Source of the DNA: Xanthobacteraceae bacterium 501b
GTDB taxonomy: Bacteria; Pseudomonadota; Alphaproteobacteria; Rhizobiales; Xanthobacteraceae
Reading direction: 5' to 3'
Length of the DNA: 64,000 nt
Assembly (NCBI GenBank): GCA_000378025.1
Contig: KB899087.1
Location: 1,922,001-1,986,000, forward strand
Part shown: piece by piece, positions 1 to 8,089 of the stretch
How positions within the stretch are numbered: the first letter of the stretch is position 1
How the letters are laid out: each line of letters begins with the position of its first letter
The notes under the pieces: generated by a model
The model's database searches: none
Seen by the model: the letters and a program-made list of their open reading frames with translations, nothing else
Told to the model about the DNA's origin: nothing
Position numbers and translations under genes: made by a program

Positions 1-24
1 TTCGCAACCACTTCATAGATAATT

Positions 25-693
25 TCAGCCGACAATCGCGAAAGCATCGCGCCTGCGGCCATTGGCGGCGGCGACCGGGCGATGGCCGATCCACTGGACA
101 TGCCGGGCCAGCGTCGAGCCCGCGAGCTCGACATCGCCTCGACGCAGCGCCGCGAGGATGGCGCGGTGATCGTGATCGGTCCGCGCCTCCCAGTCCGAGC
201 GCCAGGCCGAGAACAGGAACCGGGCGCTTGCCGCATGCAGATCGTCGATCGCCGCGAGCAGGCGCGGCATGCCGCAGGGGGCGACGATGAGCCGGTGGAA
301 GCGCCGGTTAGCCTCCTCCCAGCTCCGCACGTCGCGGGAATTGTCGCCTGCGCGGGTCGCCTCCTCCGCCGCGTTCAGGATGGCCGGCGTGAGATGCGGC
401 GCGGCATGGCGCAGGGCGAGCACCTCGAGGGCGGCCCGCATCTCCGCCACCTCCTTCACCTCGGCGAGGTCGAAGGCGGCGACCCGCACGCCGCGCCGCG
501 GCTCGCTCACGGCGAGCCCCTGCGCTTCCAGCCGCCGGAACGCCTCGCGCACCGGCACATGGCTCGCCCCGAATTCCTCGGCGATATGGTCCTGGCGCAG
601 CCGCGAACCCGGCTCTATGTCACCGGCGATGATACGGTCCGCCAGGGCACGGCTGATGCGGGCGGCCAGGGTCTCTTCGGATTTCACGCTCAT
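25..693 (-). CDS. GntR-family transcriptional regulator (FadR/FCD type)
   Basis: A 222-residue DNA-binding regulator. An N-terminal winged helix (about residues 10-72) has the GntR pattern of 'GSRLRQDHIAEEFG' followed by 'VPVREAFRRLEAQGL'. The all-helical C-terminal part (about 75-210) fits the FCD ligand domain, including the R-x-F-H motif in 'RRFHRLIV' that supplies a metal ligand in this family. It lies downstream of, and on the same strand as, the tcy-like transporter, with a 118-bp gap. The effector is unknown. Membership of the FCD group is confident; any role in sulfur metabolism rests on position alone. Confidence 0.88.
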   Translation of the reverse strand: MSVKSEETLAARISRALADRIIAGDIEPGSRLRQDHIAEEFGASHVPVREAFRRLEAQGLAVSEPRRGVRVAAFDLAEVKEVAEMRAALEVLALRHAAPHLTPAILNAAEEATRAGDNSRDVRSWEEANRRFHRLIVAPCGMPRLLAAIDDLHAASARFLFSAWRSDWEARTDHDHRAILAALRRGDVELAGSTLARHVQWIGHRPVAAANGRRRDAFAIVG

Positions 694-698
694 CTTTT

Positions 699-709
699 AT
701 AGATAATTT
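699..709. promoter_or_regulatory. AT-rich motif ATAGATAATTT just upstream of the GntR gene
   Basis: The 11-mer ATAGATAATTT occurs here, 6 bp before the GntR start, and again at 15-25, running into the gene's stop codon. The two copies bracket the gene. In DNA this GC-rich the match is noticeable. It could be a promoter element, a regulator half-site or chance. Confidence 0.25.
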
Positions 710-811
710 GATGCGAGCGGCGTGTCGACCATCTACGTCCCTGCGAGCGACCGACATGGCTTCGGGCGTGGACCCGCGTGCGAGGCGCGTCCGCTTCAGT
801 GTCCTCCGGCT

Positions 812-1591
812 TCACGCCTCCGCCTTAGCCGTTGGCCAACCCGCCGGAACATCGTTGCCAAGGCTTGAGATGAAGCGTTGTGTCCGTTCCTTGCGCGGGT
901 GCGTGAACAGCTCGGCCGACGGGCCCGCCTCCACAACCTCCCCGGCTTCCAGCATGAACGCCTCATGGGCGACGCTCGCCGCCAGGCGCAGATCATGCGT
1001 GGCGATCATCATCGTGGTGCCCTCGCGGGCCAGCTGCGCGAGCACCTCCACCACTTCAAGCGCGAGCTCGGGGTCCAGAGCGGATGTTGGTTCGTCGCAG
1101 AGCAGCACGCGCGGCGATGAGGCGAGCGCGCGAGCGATGGCGACACGCTGTTGCTGTCCACCCGAAAGCTGCGCCGGCCACGCCTGCGCCTTCTCGGCCA
1201 GGCCGACCTTGTCGAGCAGTTCGAGAGCGCGTTGGCGCGCCTTTGCCTCCGGCCATTTCAGCACGACGAGGAGGCTTTCCATGACATTGCCGAGGGCGGT
1301 TCGGTGCGGAAAGAGCTGAAAGTTCTGGAACACCATCCCGGTCTGCCGCCGCACGCGGCGAATGGCGGCAGGGCTCGGCTTCTGGCCGGTGAAATGCAGC
1401 GTCTCCTTGTCCAGCACGAGCGTACCCGCTTCGGGAACCTCCAGCAGGTTCACGCAGCGCAGAAGGGTGCTCTTGCCAGAGCCGGACGGGCCGATCAGCG
1501 CCGTCACCGACCCCTCGGCAACGCTGATGCTGACCCGCTTCAGCACGGGAACGCCGCCGAAGCTCTTCTCGATCGCGCTCAGATGAATCAT
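812..1591 (-). CDS. tcyN: Polar amino-acid (probably cystine) ABC transporter ATPase
   Basis: A 259-residue ATPase of the GlnQ/HisP/TcyN class. Visible motifs are Walker A GPSGSGKST (residues 34-42), signature LSGGQQQR and Walker B LLCDEPTSALD, with the H-loop in 'MIATHDLRLA'. Its ATG overlaps the permease stop codon as ATGA, so translation is probably coupled. It powers the adjacent permease and receptor. Cystine specificity is inferred from the receptor gene and from the sulfur genes around it. Confidence 0.85.
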   Translation of the reverse strand: MIHLSAIEKSFGGVPVLKRVSISVAEGSVTALIGPSGSGKSTLLRCVNLLEVPEAGTLVLDKETLHFTGQKPSPAAIRRVRRQTGMVFQNFQLFPHRTALGNVMESLLVVLKWPEAKARQRALELLDKVGLAEKAQAWPAQLSGGQQQRVAIARALASSPRVLLCDEPTSALDPELALEVVEVLAQLAREGTTMMIATHDLRLAASVAHEAFMLEAGEVVEAGPSAELFTHPRKERTQRFISSLGNDVPAGWPTAKAEA

Positions 1592-2268
1592 GTGGAGGGC
1601 TCCAGCGCGCCGGCGGAGCGGGCGAAGCGCAGCTCAAGCCGGTCCTGCAGGATGGAAAGGACCGAGCTCAGCGCGAGGTAGATCAGCGCGGCTTCAATGT
1701 AGATGATGAGCGGCTCATAGGTCACGGCGACGATGCGCTGCGCCTGCTGGAACAACTCAGGCACGGTGATGGCCGCCGCGAGCGAAGTGTCCTTCACCAG
1801 CGAAATGAAGGTGTTCGACAGAGGCGGCACGGCGACCCGCGTCGCCTGTGGCAGCACGGTACGGCGCAGCGCCTGCGACCAGTTCATGCCGATGGAGTAG
1901 CTCGCTTCCCACTGCCCCTTGGGAATCGAGGCAATGACCGCGCGGATGATCTCCGAGCTGTAGGCCCCGACATTGATGGTGAAGCCGATCAGCGCCGCCG
2001 GGAACGCGTCCAGCAGGATGCCGGCGCTCGGCAGGCCGTAAAAGATCACGAACAGCTGCACCAGCAGCGGCGTGCCCCGGATGATCCAGACATAGAAGCG
2101 CGCGAGGGCGGCCAGCGGCGCTGGCCCGTAAAGCCTCGCCAGCGCAGTGAAAAAGCCCAGCGTCAGCCCAAGCACGAAGGACAGCAGCGTGAGCGGCACG
2201 GTGAAGATCAGCGCGGCCCAGAGCAGCGGGCCGAGTGATTGCAGCATCAGGTCGAGCCAGTGAGGCAC
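1588..2268 (-). CDS. tcyL: Polar amino-acid (probably cystine) ABC transporter permease
   Basis: A 226-residue inner-membrane permease of the HisM/GlnP family, with hydrophobic segments near residues 15-40, 55-75, 85-110 and 185-210. The cytoplasmic EAA loop is in the 'PQATRVAVPPLSNTFISLV' region. I chose the GTG start at 2268 because GGAGGATCGC lies immediately upstream at good spacing. It sits between the receptor and ATPase genes of a receptor-permease-ATPase operon. Confidence 0.83.
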   Translation of the reverse strand: MPHWLDLMLQSLGPLLWAALIFTVPLTLLSFVLGLTLGFFTALARLYGPAPLAALARFYVWIIRGTPLLVQLFVIFYGLPSAGILLDAFPAALIGFTINVGAYSSEIIRAVIASIPKGQWEASYSIGMNWSQALRRTVLPQATRVAVPPLSNTFISLVKDTSLAAAITVPELFQQAQRIVAVTYEPLIIYIEAALIYLALSSVLSILQDRLELRFARSAGALEPST

Positions 2269-2424
2269 GCGATCCTCCGCATAAACCGTCGCGCGGATGC
2301 CCGCGCAGAAAGATGGGACCGCCGGGGCCGGTCCACATCAGGATCGGGCGAAGGACGCGCTCGCCCATGAGTCCTCGCGAGAGCCCGCTGCGGGGGCGTC
2401 CGCGTGGAGCGCCTTCAGGCGCCC

Positions 2425-3204
2425 TTACTTGGAGACGTCAGCCCCGAAATAGGTGTTGGAAATCCTGGCATAGGTTCCGTCCGCCTTGATCTCATCGAGC
2501 GCCTTGTTGATGGCGGCGACAAGCTCGGGATTTCCCTTGCGCACGATGACGCCGGAATATTCCGCGTCCTTCTGCTCGGCAGCGATCTTCACCGGTGCGT
2601 CCGGCTTGTGCTTCTTGAAGTCGAGGAAAGACAGGCTGTCATTGATGGTGGCGTCGGCCCGGCTGTTGAGAACGAGCTGGATCGACTGGTCGAAGCCATC
2701 CGTCCCCACGAGTGTGGCACCGTTCTGTTCCGCCAGCTTACCGAAATTGCTGGTCAGCGACTGGGCGGCCTTCTTGCCCTTGAGGTCTGCGAAACTCTTG
2801 ATCGCGTCGTTGCCGTCCTTGACGATCAGCACCGCCTTGGAGGCGATGTAGGGCTGCGAGAAGTCGTACTTCACCTTTCGCGCCTCGGTGATGCCGACCT
2901 GGTTGATGACGGCGTCGTAGCGGCCGGCGTCCAGCCCGGCGATCAGCCCGTCCCACTTGCCTTCAAGGAACTCGGCCTTGACGCCCAGCTTGGCGGCGAT
3001 CGCCTGGCCGATCTCGACATCGAAGCCCACCAGCTTGTTGGCCGTGTCGTGGAAGGTGAAGGGCGGGTAAGTGCCTTCGGTGCCGATCTTGATGACACCC
3101 GCCTGCCGGACCGTCGCGAGAACGTCGGCGCGGGCAAGCTGCGGCGCGGCCAACTGGATCGCCGCGGCGAGGCCAGCGGCGAGGATGGCGGTGGCGAATT
3201 TCAT
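2425..3204 (-). CDS. tcyJ: Cystine-type periplasmic binding protein (FliY/TcyJ-like)
   Basis: A 259-residue solute-binding protein of family 3 with a signal peptide (MKFATAILAAGLAAAIQ, cleavage near ARA-D). The mature protein opens with 'GVIKIGTEGTYPPFTF' and ends 'YFGADVSK', both resembling E. coli FliY/TcyJ. 'DAVINQVGITEARK' and the paired Asp region after it also match that pattern. The ATG at 3204 follows GGGGAG. The frame is open for another 69 bases upstream, but without a ribosome site or signal peptide. It diverges from cysE across the 3363-3381 operator. Cystine is the likely ligand; another polar amino acid is possible. Confidence 0.8.
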   Translation of the reverse strand: MKFATAILAAGLAAAIQLAAPQLARADVLATVRQAGVIKIGTEGTYPPFTFHDTANKLVGFDVEIGQAIAAKLGVKAEFLEGKWDGLIAGLDAGRYDAVINQVGITEARKVKYDFSQPYIASKAVLIVKDGNDAIKSFADLKGKKAAQSLTSNFGKLAEQNGATLVGTDGFDQSIQLVLNSRADATINDSLSFLDFKKHKPDAPVKIAAEQKDAEYSGVIVRKGNPELVAAINKALDEIKADGTYARISNTYFGADVSK

Positions 3205-3362
3205 GTGACTTCTCCCCGGCAAAGGCTGCCGTAATGTGGGCGAACCAGCGACGGCTTGTCCGTGCCGGGTCACCCTTGGCTCATACTTATGAAGACTGGG
3301 GGCAGGCGGCCGCGCTGCAACCCCGGGAACGACAAATTCGCACTCTCAACCGCATTCGTAAA

Positions 3363-3381
3363 GTCTACAAATTCGCTAGAC
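3363..3381. promoter_or_regulatory. Predicted sulfur-regulon operator (perfect RTCTA-N9-TAGAY dyad)
   Basis: GTCTACAAATTCGCTAGAC is an inverted repeat, GTCTA-N9-TAGAC. It lies 78 bp before the cysE start and 158 bp before the divergent tcyJ start. The same dyad precedes ssuE/rrf2 and tauA. Its role as an operator is inferred from recurrence and position. Confidence 0.55.
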
Positions 3382-3459
3382 AAATGGTATTTCTCGTGCG
3401 ACCCCTTGCCAGGACGGGACGACGCAGCGACGTCGACCGGGAAGCCGCCGGGGGCAGGA

Positions 3460-4482
3460 ATGGTGTTTCGCAATGGCAGCGCGGAGGTAGGCGAGCTGCG
3501 CCGAGCGGCGTCTGGCGACGCGGTCGGGGACCAAGCTGAATCCGTGCAGCCCGACTGGAATCTGGATTCGGTCGTGGCGGGGCTGAAGCTCTCCCGCGAT
3601 GTCAGCCACAACATCCGCCACCGTCGGCGGCTGCGCCCGCCGCCGGCGCGCGAGGCCATCGCCCGCGCCGTACAGGGCTTCGCCGCCGCTCTCTTCCCCG
3701 CCCATTACGGCGAGCCCGGCCTCACGCGCGAGACCATCGACTATTATGTCGGCGCCACGCTCAACGAGGCCCTGACCCGACTGGCCGAGCAGGTGGCGCG
3801 CAGCCTTCCCTTCTCGCTGCAGGAAGACCGCAGCGAGGCCGAATTCCGCCGACAGGCGTTCGGGATCACCAGCGCGTTCGCCGCCGAACTGCCGGCTATT
3901 CGCGGCCTGCTGGTGAGCGATCTGCATGCCGCCTATGACGGCGATCCGGCCGCGACGGGCTATTCTGAGATTCTGCTGGTCTATCCGGGCCTCACCGCCA
4001 TTCTGCACCATCGCTTCGCCCATGCGCTGCATCGGCTCGGCGCCGGCTTTCTGGCGCGCTTCATCTCCGACATCGCCCATTCCCGCACCGGCATCGACAT
4101 TCATCCGGGTGCGCAGATCGGCGGCAGCTTCTTCATCGACCACGGCACGGGCGTCGTCATCGGCGAGACGGCGGAGATCGGCGCGCGCGTGCGGCTCTAC
4201 CAGGCGGTGACGCTGGGCGCGCGGAGCTTTCCGGCCGATGAGCACGGCGCGCTCATCAAGGGCAATCCGCGCCACCCGATCATCGAGGACGACGTCGTCA
4301 TCTATGCCGGCGCCACCGTGCTCGGGCGCGTCACCATCGGCCGCGGCTCCAGCATCGGCGGCAATGTCTGGCTCACCCATTCGGTGCCGCCGGGCAGCCA
4401 CATCACTCAGGCCCAGACCCGCTCGACCGGCGGCGAGGGCACTGCCCACACCGGGCCCGCGCGGCCTGGTGCTTCATCCTGA
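3460..4482 (+). CDS. cysE: Serine O-acetyltransferase (EpsC/SrpH type)
   Basis: A 340-residue enzyme that acetylates L-serine with acetyl-CoA to give O-acetylserine, the precursor of cysteine. The N-terminal half is helical. The C-terminal half is a left-handed beta-helix of hexapeptide repeats beginning 'GIDIHPGAQIGGSFFIDHG'; the DHG-TGVVIGETAEIG segment carries the active-site His. At 340 residues it is the long EpsC/SrpH form rather than the shorter E. coli CysE. The ATG at 3460 follows GGGGCAGGA; the frame is open further upstream but lacks SAT similarity and crosses the operator. The encapsulin gene starts 12 bases downstream, an association known for sulfur-regulated srp loci. Confidence 0.9.
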   Translation: MVFRNGSAEVGELRRAASGDAVGDQAESVQPDWNLDSVVAGLKLSRDVSHNIRHRRRLRPPPAREAIARAVQGFAAALFPAHYGEPGLTRETIDYYVGATLNEALTRLAEQVARSLPFSLQEDRSEAEFRRQAFGITSAFAAELPAIRGLLVSDLHAAYDGDPAATGYSEILLVYPGLTAILHHRFAHALHRLGAGFLARFISDIAHSRTGIDIHPGAQIGGSFFIDHGTGVVIGETAEIGARVRLYQAVTLGARSFPADEHGALIKGNPRHPIIEDDVVIYAGATVLGRVTIGRGSSIGGNVWLTHSVPPGSHITQAQTRSTGGEGTAHTGPARPGASS

Positions 4483-4493
4483 CGGGGACTAGA

Positions 4494-5438
4494 ATGACCG
4501 AAGAACCTGCCATTCGCCGTACACTCAGCGAGGCTGCCGCCCGGCAACTCGCCAATGCCACCAAGACCCGCGCCCAATGGTCGGGCATCACGCCGCGCTG
4601 GCTGGTGTCCTTCCTGCCCTGGACGCCGGTCGAGGCCGGCATCTACCGGCTCAACCGGGTCAAGGAGGCCGGCGATGGCGAGGCCGACGTTCAATGCTCG
4701 CCGCGCCGCGATCAGGATTCAGACCTGCCGGAGACCTTTGTCGACTATGACGAGGCGCCGCGCGAATACTCGCTCAATGCGGTCTCCACCGTTCTCGATG
4801 TGCAGACCCGAGTCTCCGACCTCTACTCGCACCCCTACGACCAGATCCAGGAGCAGCTACGCCTGCTCATCGAGAAGGTGAAGGAGAAGCAGGAGAGCGA
4901 GCTCATCAACAACGCCGAATATGGCCTTCTCGCCAACTCGGCCCCCTCGCAGCGGATCAAGACCCGCACCGGCGCGCCGACTCCCGACGATCTCGACGAG
5001 CTCATCACCAAGGTGTGGAAGGAGCCGGCCTTCTTCCTCGCTCATCCCCGCGCGATCGCGGCCTTCGGACGCGAATGCACCCGTCGCGGTGTGCCGCCGC
5101 CCACGGTGACGCTGTTCGGCACCCCGTTCCTGACCTGGCGCGGCCTGCCGCTGGTGCCCTCGGACAAGCTGTTCGTGGACGAGAACGGCAGGACCAAGAT
5201 TCTGCTGCTACGTACCGGCGAGAAGAAGCAGGGCGTGGTCGGTCTGTTCCAGCCCGGCGTGCCGGGCGAAGTGGCGCCGAGCCTTTCGGTCCGGTTCATG
5301 GGCATCAACCGCAAGGCGATCGCCTCGTATCTCATCTCGCTCTACTGCTCGGCTGCCGTGCTCACGCACGACGCGCTGGCGGTGCTCGAGGATGTCGAGG
5401 TGGGGAAGTATCATGCCTATCCTGACACCTACGCCTGA
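4494..5438 (+). CDS. srpI: Family 2A encapsulin nanocompartment shell protein (SrpI-like)
   Basis: A 314-residue protein matching the sulfur-regulated SrpI encapsulins, which have an HK97-type capsid fold. Diagnostic features are the N-arm 'AARQLANATKTRAQWSGITP', the following 'RWLVSFLPWTPVEAGIYRLNR', and the C-terminal shell core around 'VPGEVAPSLSVRFMGINRKA'. There is no signal peptide, so the shell is cytoplasmic. GGGGA precedes the ATG. Its last 26 bases overlap the start of the cysteine desulfurase gene, the known cargo of this family, and cysE lies just upstream. Together these give the complete family 2A arrangement. Shell protein identity is confident; assembly and cargo loading are inferred from the family. 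Confidence 0.92.
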   Translation: MTEEPAIRRTLSEAAARQLANATKTRAQWSGITPRWLVSFLPWTPVEAGIYRLNRVKEAGDGEADVQCSPRRDQDSDLPETFVDYDEAPREYSLNAVSTVLDVQTRVSDLYSHPYDQIQEQLRLLIEKVKEKQESELINNAEYGLLANSAPSQRIKTRTGAPTPDDLDELITKVWKEPAFFLAHPRAIAAFGRECTRRGVPPPTVTLFGTPFLTWRGLPLVPSDKLFVDENGRTKILLLRTGEKKQGVVGLFQPGVPGEVAPSLSVRFMGINRKAIASYLISLYCSAAVLTHDALAVLEDVEVGKYHAYPDTYA

Positions 5439-7398
5439 TTTCGCCCCGGAATCGGGGGCGGCGGCGCCATCGGCGGGCACGCCGCTGGCGCTGGAGCTTC
5501 CTGCCGTCGGTACCGCGCCTGGCGGGGCAGCTCCCGGCTGGCCCGATGCCGGGCTGATCCAGCAGATCGCCAATGCCCTCTTCCACGTGGCCCCGGACCA
5601 GGCCGCAACGGCACCACATGTCGTCCCCCTGCCCTCCTCGCCGCCGAATCCGGGCCAACTGCCCGGCACGTCGGTGCTGACGACGGCCGCGCCGCATATT
5701 CCGGTGCAGCCGCCGGTAGGGCTGCCCGAACTGCCGCCGGTAACCATCCCTTCGGTGGTGCCCACGCCGAGCATTCCCGCCCCAAGCGCGCCAACCGCTG
5801 TCGCGGTTCCCGGCACGCCGGGCCTGCCGCAGCCGGGCGGCTCGCCGGGGCTGTTTGTGCCCGCCTTTCCGGCGCCGTTCGATTTCGGCCAGTTGCCGGC
5901 CGGCCTCGGCAATGTCGTCGCGTTCGACACGCGCCGTTCCTCGACCGGCGGCGACGTGCCGGCGGTTCCCGGCAACGTCGCCCAGCCAAGCGCCAACGGA
6001 TTCTACTTCCTGCGCGAGGGCGAATCCCTCGCACCGGCGGACGTGCCGGCGCCGGGCGGCTTTCCAGCTCTCCCGGCCGAACCCGTCCATCCGTCAGAAC
6101 GGAGTCTGGATTTCAGCACCATCTCCGCTGGACTGCGCCCTGAACTGGTGCCGGACCTCGGTTCGTCGACCCGACCGTTTGACCCTTATACGGTCAAGCG
6201 CGACTTCCCCATCCTGCAGCAGAACGTGCACGGCAAGCCGCTGATCTGGCTCGACAATGCCGCCACGACGCAGAAGCCGCAGGCGGTGATCGACCGGCTG
6301 AGCCGGTTCTACGAGCACGAGAACTCCAACATCCACCGCGCCGCCCACACGCTGGCGGCACGGGCGACCGATGCCTATGAGGCGGCGCGCGAAAAGGTGC
6401 GTCGCTTCCTCAATGCCGGCTCCACGAAGGACATCATCTTCGTGCGCGGCACCACCGAGGCGATCAACTTCATCGCCCAGACCTATGGCCGCCGGCATGT
6501 GAAGGAGGGCGACGAGATCGTCGTTACCCATCTGGAGCATCACGCCAATATCGTGCCCTGGCAGCAGCTCGCTGCCGAGAAGGGTGCCCGGCTACGGGTG
6601 GCGCCGGTGGACGACACCGGCCAGGTGATCGTCGAGGAGTTCGAGAAGCTGATCAACCCGCGCACCCGGCTGGTCTCGGTGACGCAGGTCTCGAATGCGC
6701 TCGGCACGGTGGTACCCGTGAAGGAACTGGTCGCGATCGCCCATCGCCACGGCGTCCGGGCGGTCGTGGACGGGGCGCAGTCGGTTTCCCACATGGCGGT
6801 GGACGTCCAGGCCATCGACGCCGACTTCTTCGTCTTCTCCGGCCACAAAGTGTTCGGTCCCACGGGCATTGGCGTGGTCTACGGCAAGCCCGAGGTTCTC
6901 AAGGACCTTCCGCCCTGGCAGGGCGGCGGCAACATGATCGCCGACGTCACCTTCGAGAAGACCATCTATCACGGCCCACCGGAGCGCTTCGAGGCCGGCA
7001 CGGGCAACATCGCCGATGCGGTGGGGCTCGGGGCAGCGATCGACTATGTCGAGGCCATCGGCATGGAGGTGATCTCCCGCTACGAGCACGAACTGCTGGT
7101 CTACGGAACGGAGCGCCTGCTCACCGTGCCGGGACTCACGCTCATCGGCACGGCGAAGGAGAAGGCCAGCGTGCTCTCCTTCGTGCTTGATGGCTGCCGC
7201 ACCCAGGACGTCGGCGTGGCGCTCGACCGCGAGGGCATCGCGGTGCGGGCAGGCCATCACTGCGCCCAGCCGATCCTGCGCCGCTTCGGGCTGGAGAGCA
7301 CGGTGCGTCCTTCGCTCGCCTTCTACAATACGAAGGACGATATCGACGCGCTGGAGGTCGCCCTCAAGCGCATCCAGAGCGGACGGGGACGGCGGTGA
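5413..7398 (+). CDS. Cysteine desulfurase with disordered cargo-loading N-terminus (encapsulin cargo)
   Basis: A 661-residue PLP enzyme that converts cysteine to alanine and a protein-bound persulfide. Residues about 1-255 are low-complexity (Pro/Ala/Gly/Val-rich) with isolated conserved-looking islands: 'GLIQQIANALFHVAP' near 48-61, 'GLFVPAFPAPFDFGQLP' near 146-162 and 'NGFYFLREGE' near 195-204. Residues about 256-661 form a SufS-type domain with 'WLDNAATTQKP', PLP Lys479 in SGHKVFG and catalytic Cys617 in GHHCAQP. Ordinary SufS is about 410 residues, so the extension is extra and matches the cargo-targeting region of family 2A encapsulin desulfurases. The ATG at 5413 follows GGTGGGGAAG inside the encapsulin gene. 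Confidence 0.92.
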   Translation: MPILTPTPDFAPESGAAAPSAGTPLALELPAVGTAPGGAAPGWPDAGLIQQIANALFHVAPDQAATAPHVVPLPSSPPNPGQLPGTSVLTTAAPHIPVQPPVGLPELPPVTIPSVVPTPSIPAPSAPTAVAVPGTPGLPQPGGSPGLFVPAFPAPFDFGQLPAGLGNVVAFDTRRSSTGGDVPAVPGNVAQPSANGFYFLREGESLAPADVPAPGGFPALPAEPVHPSERSLDFSTISAGLRPELVPDLGSSTRPFDPYTVKRDFPILQQNVHGKPLIWLDNAATTQKPQAVIDRLSRFYEHENSNIHRAAHTLAARATDAYEAAREKVRRFLNAGSTKDIIFVRGTTEAINFIAQTYGRRHVKEGDEIVVTHLEHHANIVPWQQLAAEKGARLRVAPVDDTGQVIVEEFEKLINPRTRLVSVTQVSNALGTVVPVKELVAIAHRHGVRAVVDGAQSVSHMAVDVQAIDADFFVFSGHKVFGPTGIGVVYGKPEVLKDLPPWQGGGNMIADVTFEKTIYHGPPERFEAGTGNIADAVGLGAAIDYVEAIGMEVISRYEHELLVYGTERLLTVPGLTLIGTAKEKASVLSFVLDGCRTQDVGVALDREGIAVRAGHHCAQPILRRFGLESTVRPSLAFYNTKDDIDALEVALKRIQSGRGRR

Positions 7399-7404
7399 TT
7401 CAAA

Positions 7405-7429
7405 CCCGCCCGGCATGTCGCCGGGCGGG
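7405..7429 (+). terminator. Hairpin terminator after the desulfurase gene
   Basis: A perfect 10-bp stem (CCCGCCCGGC / GCCGGGCGGG) with a 5-base loop starts 7 bases after the stop codon. No U-tract follows, so termination strength is uncertain. Confidence 0.55.
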
Positions 7430-7527
7430 CACCACCCTCGCCCAAGCACGCCGTGGTGCATAGGCACCCTGCCGCCGGACGGCGCCCGGAGATGTGAGCG
7501 GCAACGGTCGATCTTTTTATTGATTTA

Positions 7528-7546
7528 ATCTACCGATTTAATATTC
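7528..7546. promoter_or_regulatory. Degenerate sulfur-operator-like site
   Basis: ATCTA-N9-TATTC keeps the left half and spacing of the regulon dyad but has two mismatches on the right. It lies in a markedly AT-rich patch (about 7510-7558) upstream of the groEL relic and 544 bp before the next operon. It may be a promoter remnant of the lost gene. Confidence 0.25.
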
Positions 7547-7774
7547 TACTTTTCATGATCGAGCCGCCGAGTTCCCACATTGCCATCGTCGTCGTTGCAG
7601 GCCGTCGCGCGGGCCTGGCGTCCCGTCTTGAGAGCGGCTTCCGCTTTCATGCCTCGAACCACCAGTTCGACGCCATGGACGGCCAGGATTTCGCGACGAT
7701 CGAGCAGATACAAGCGGCCGCGCGCGGCACGCTGGCCGCACTGCGGCTGGACTTCAGCCTGCGGACATCCTGCC

Positions 7775-8026
7775 AGCGTGGAGGGCTCCATCGTGGTCGG
7801 CAAGATTCTTGACAACAGGTCGGCGACGTTCGGCTTCGACGCGCAGAACGAGACCTATGTCGACCTGATCGCCGCCGGCATCGTCGATCCCGCCAAGGTC
7901 GTGCGCACAGCGCTGCAGGACGCGGCCTCCGTCGCCGGCCTGCTGGTGACCACAGAGGCGCTGATCGCCGAGCTGCCGCGCGACAAGCCGACCCTGCCCG
8001 CACCGGGCGGCGGTGTGGACTTCTGA
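7775..8026 (+). pseudogene. groEL: GroEL chaperonin C-terminal relic
   Basis: The last 80 or so codons of a groEL gene survive in frame. They read '[13 protein letters not shown]', then '[20 protein letters not shown]', then '[16 protein letters not shown]' and a 'PGGGVDF' ending that parallels the GGM-rich tail of GroEL. About 450 N-terminal residues are absent; sequence upstream of about 7775 has no recognisable GroEL in any frame. No start codon or ribosome site belongs to it. The stop codon and its own terminator are preserved, so this is the 3' stub of a deleted gene. Confidence 0.85.
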
Positions 8027-8040
8027 TCGAGGACTGTCCC

Positions 8041-8068
8041 CCCAGCCCGGCCGGGCGGGTTTCTCTTT
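8041..8068 (+). terminator. Rho-independent terminator of the lost groEL gene
   Basis: A GCCCG-GC-CGGGC core stem is extended by CCC/GGG across one mismatch and followed by TTTCTCTTT. It sits 15 bases after the relic's stop codon. Confidence 0.6.
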
Positions 8069-8089
8069 ATCGCCCCCGGAGCGCACCCC

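Noticed and set aside
2404..3234. 276-codon plus-strand frame opposite the cystine-binding protein gene
   Set aside because: It is the antisense of a clear FliY-like protein with signal peptide and has no recognisable features.
3256..3459. Extended start for serine acetyltransferase at 3256
   Set aside because: The extra 68 residues are unlike the family and run across the AT-rich operator; the ATG at 3460 has a ribosome site.
7580..7774. N-terminal extension of the GroEL relic from an ATG at 7580
   Set aside because: The translated segment is Arg/Ser/Ala-rich and unlike GroEL; similarity begins only at about 7775.
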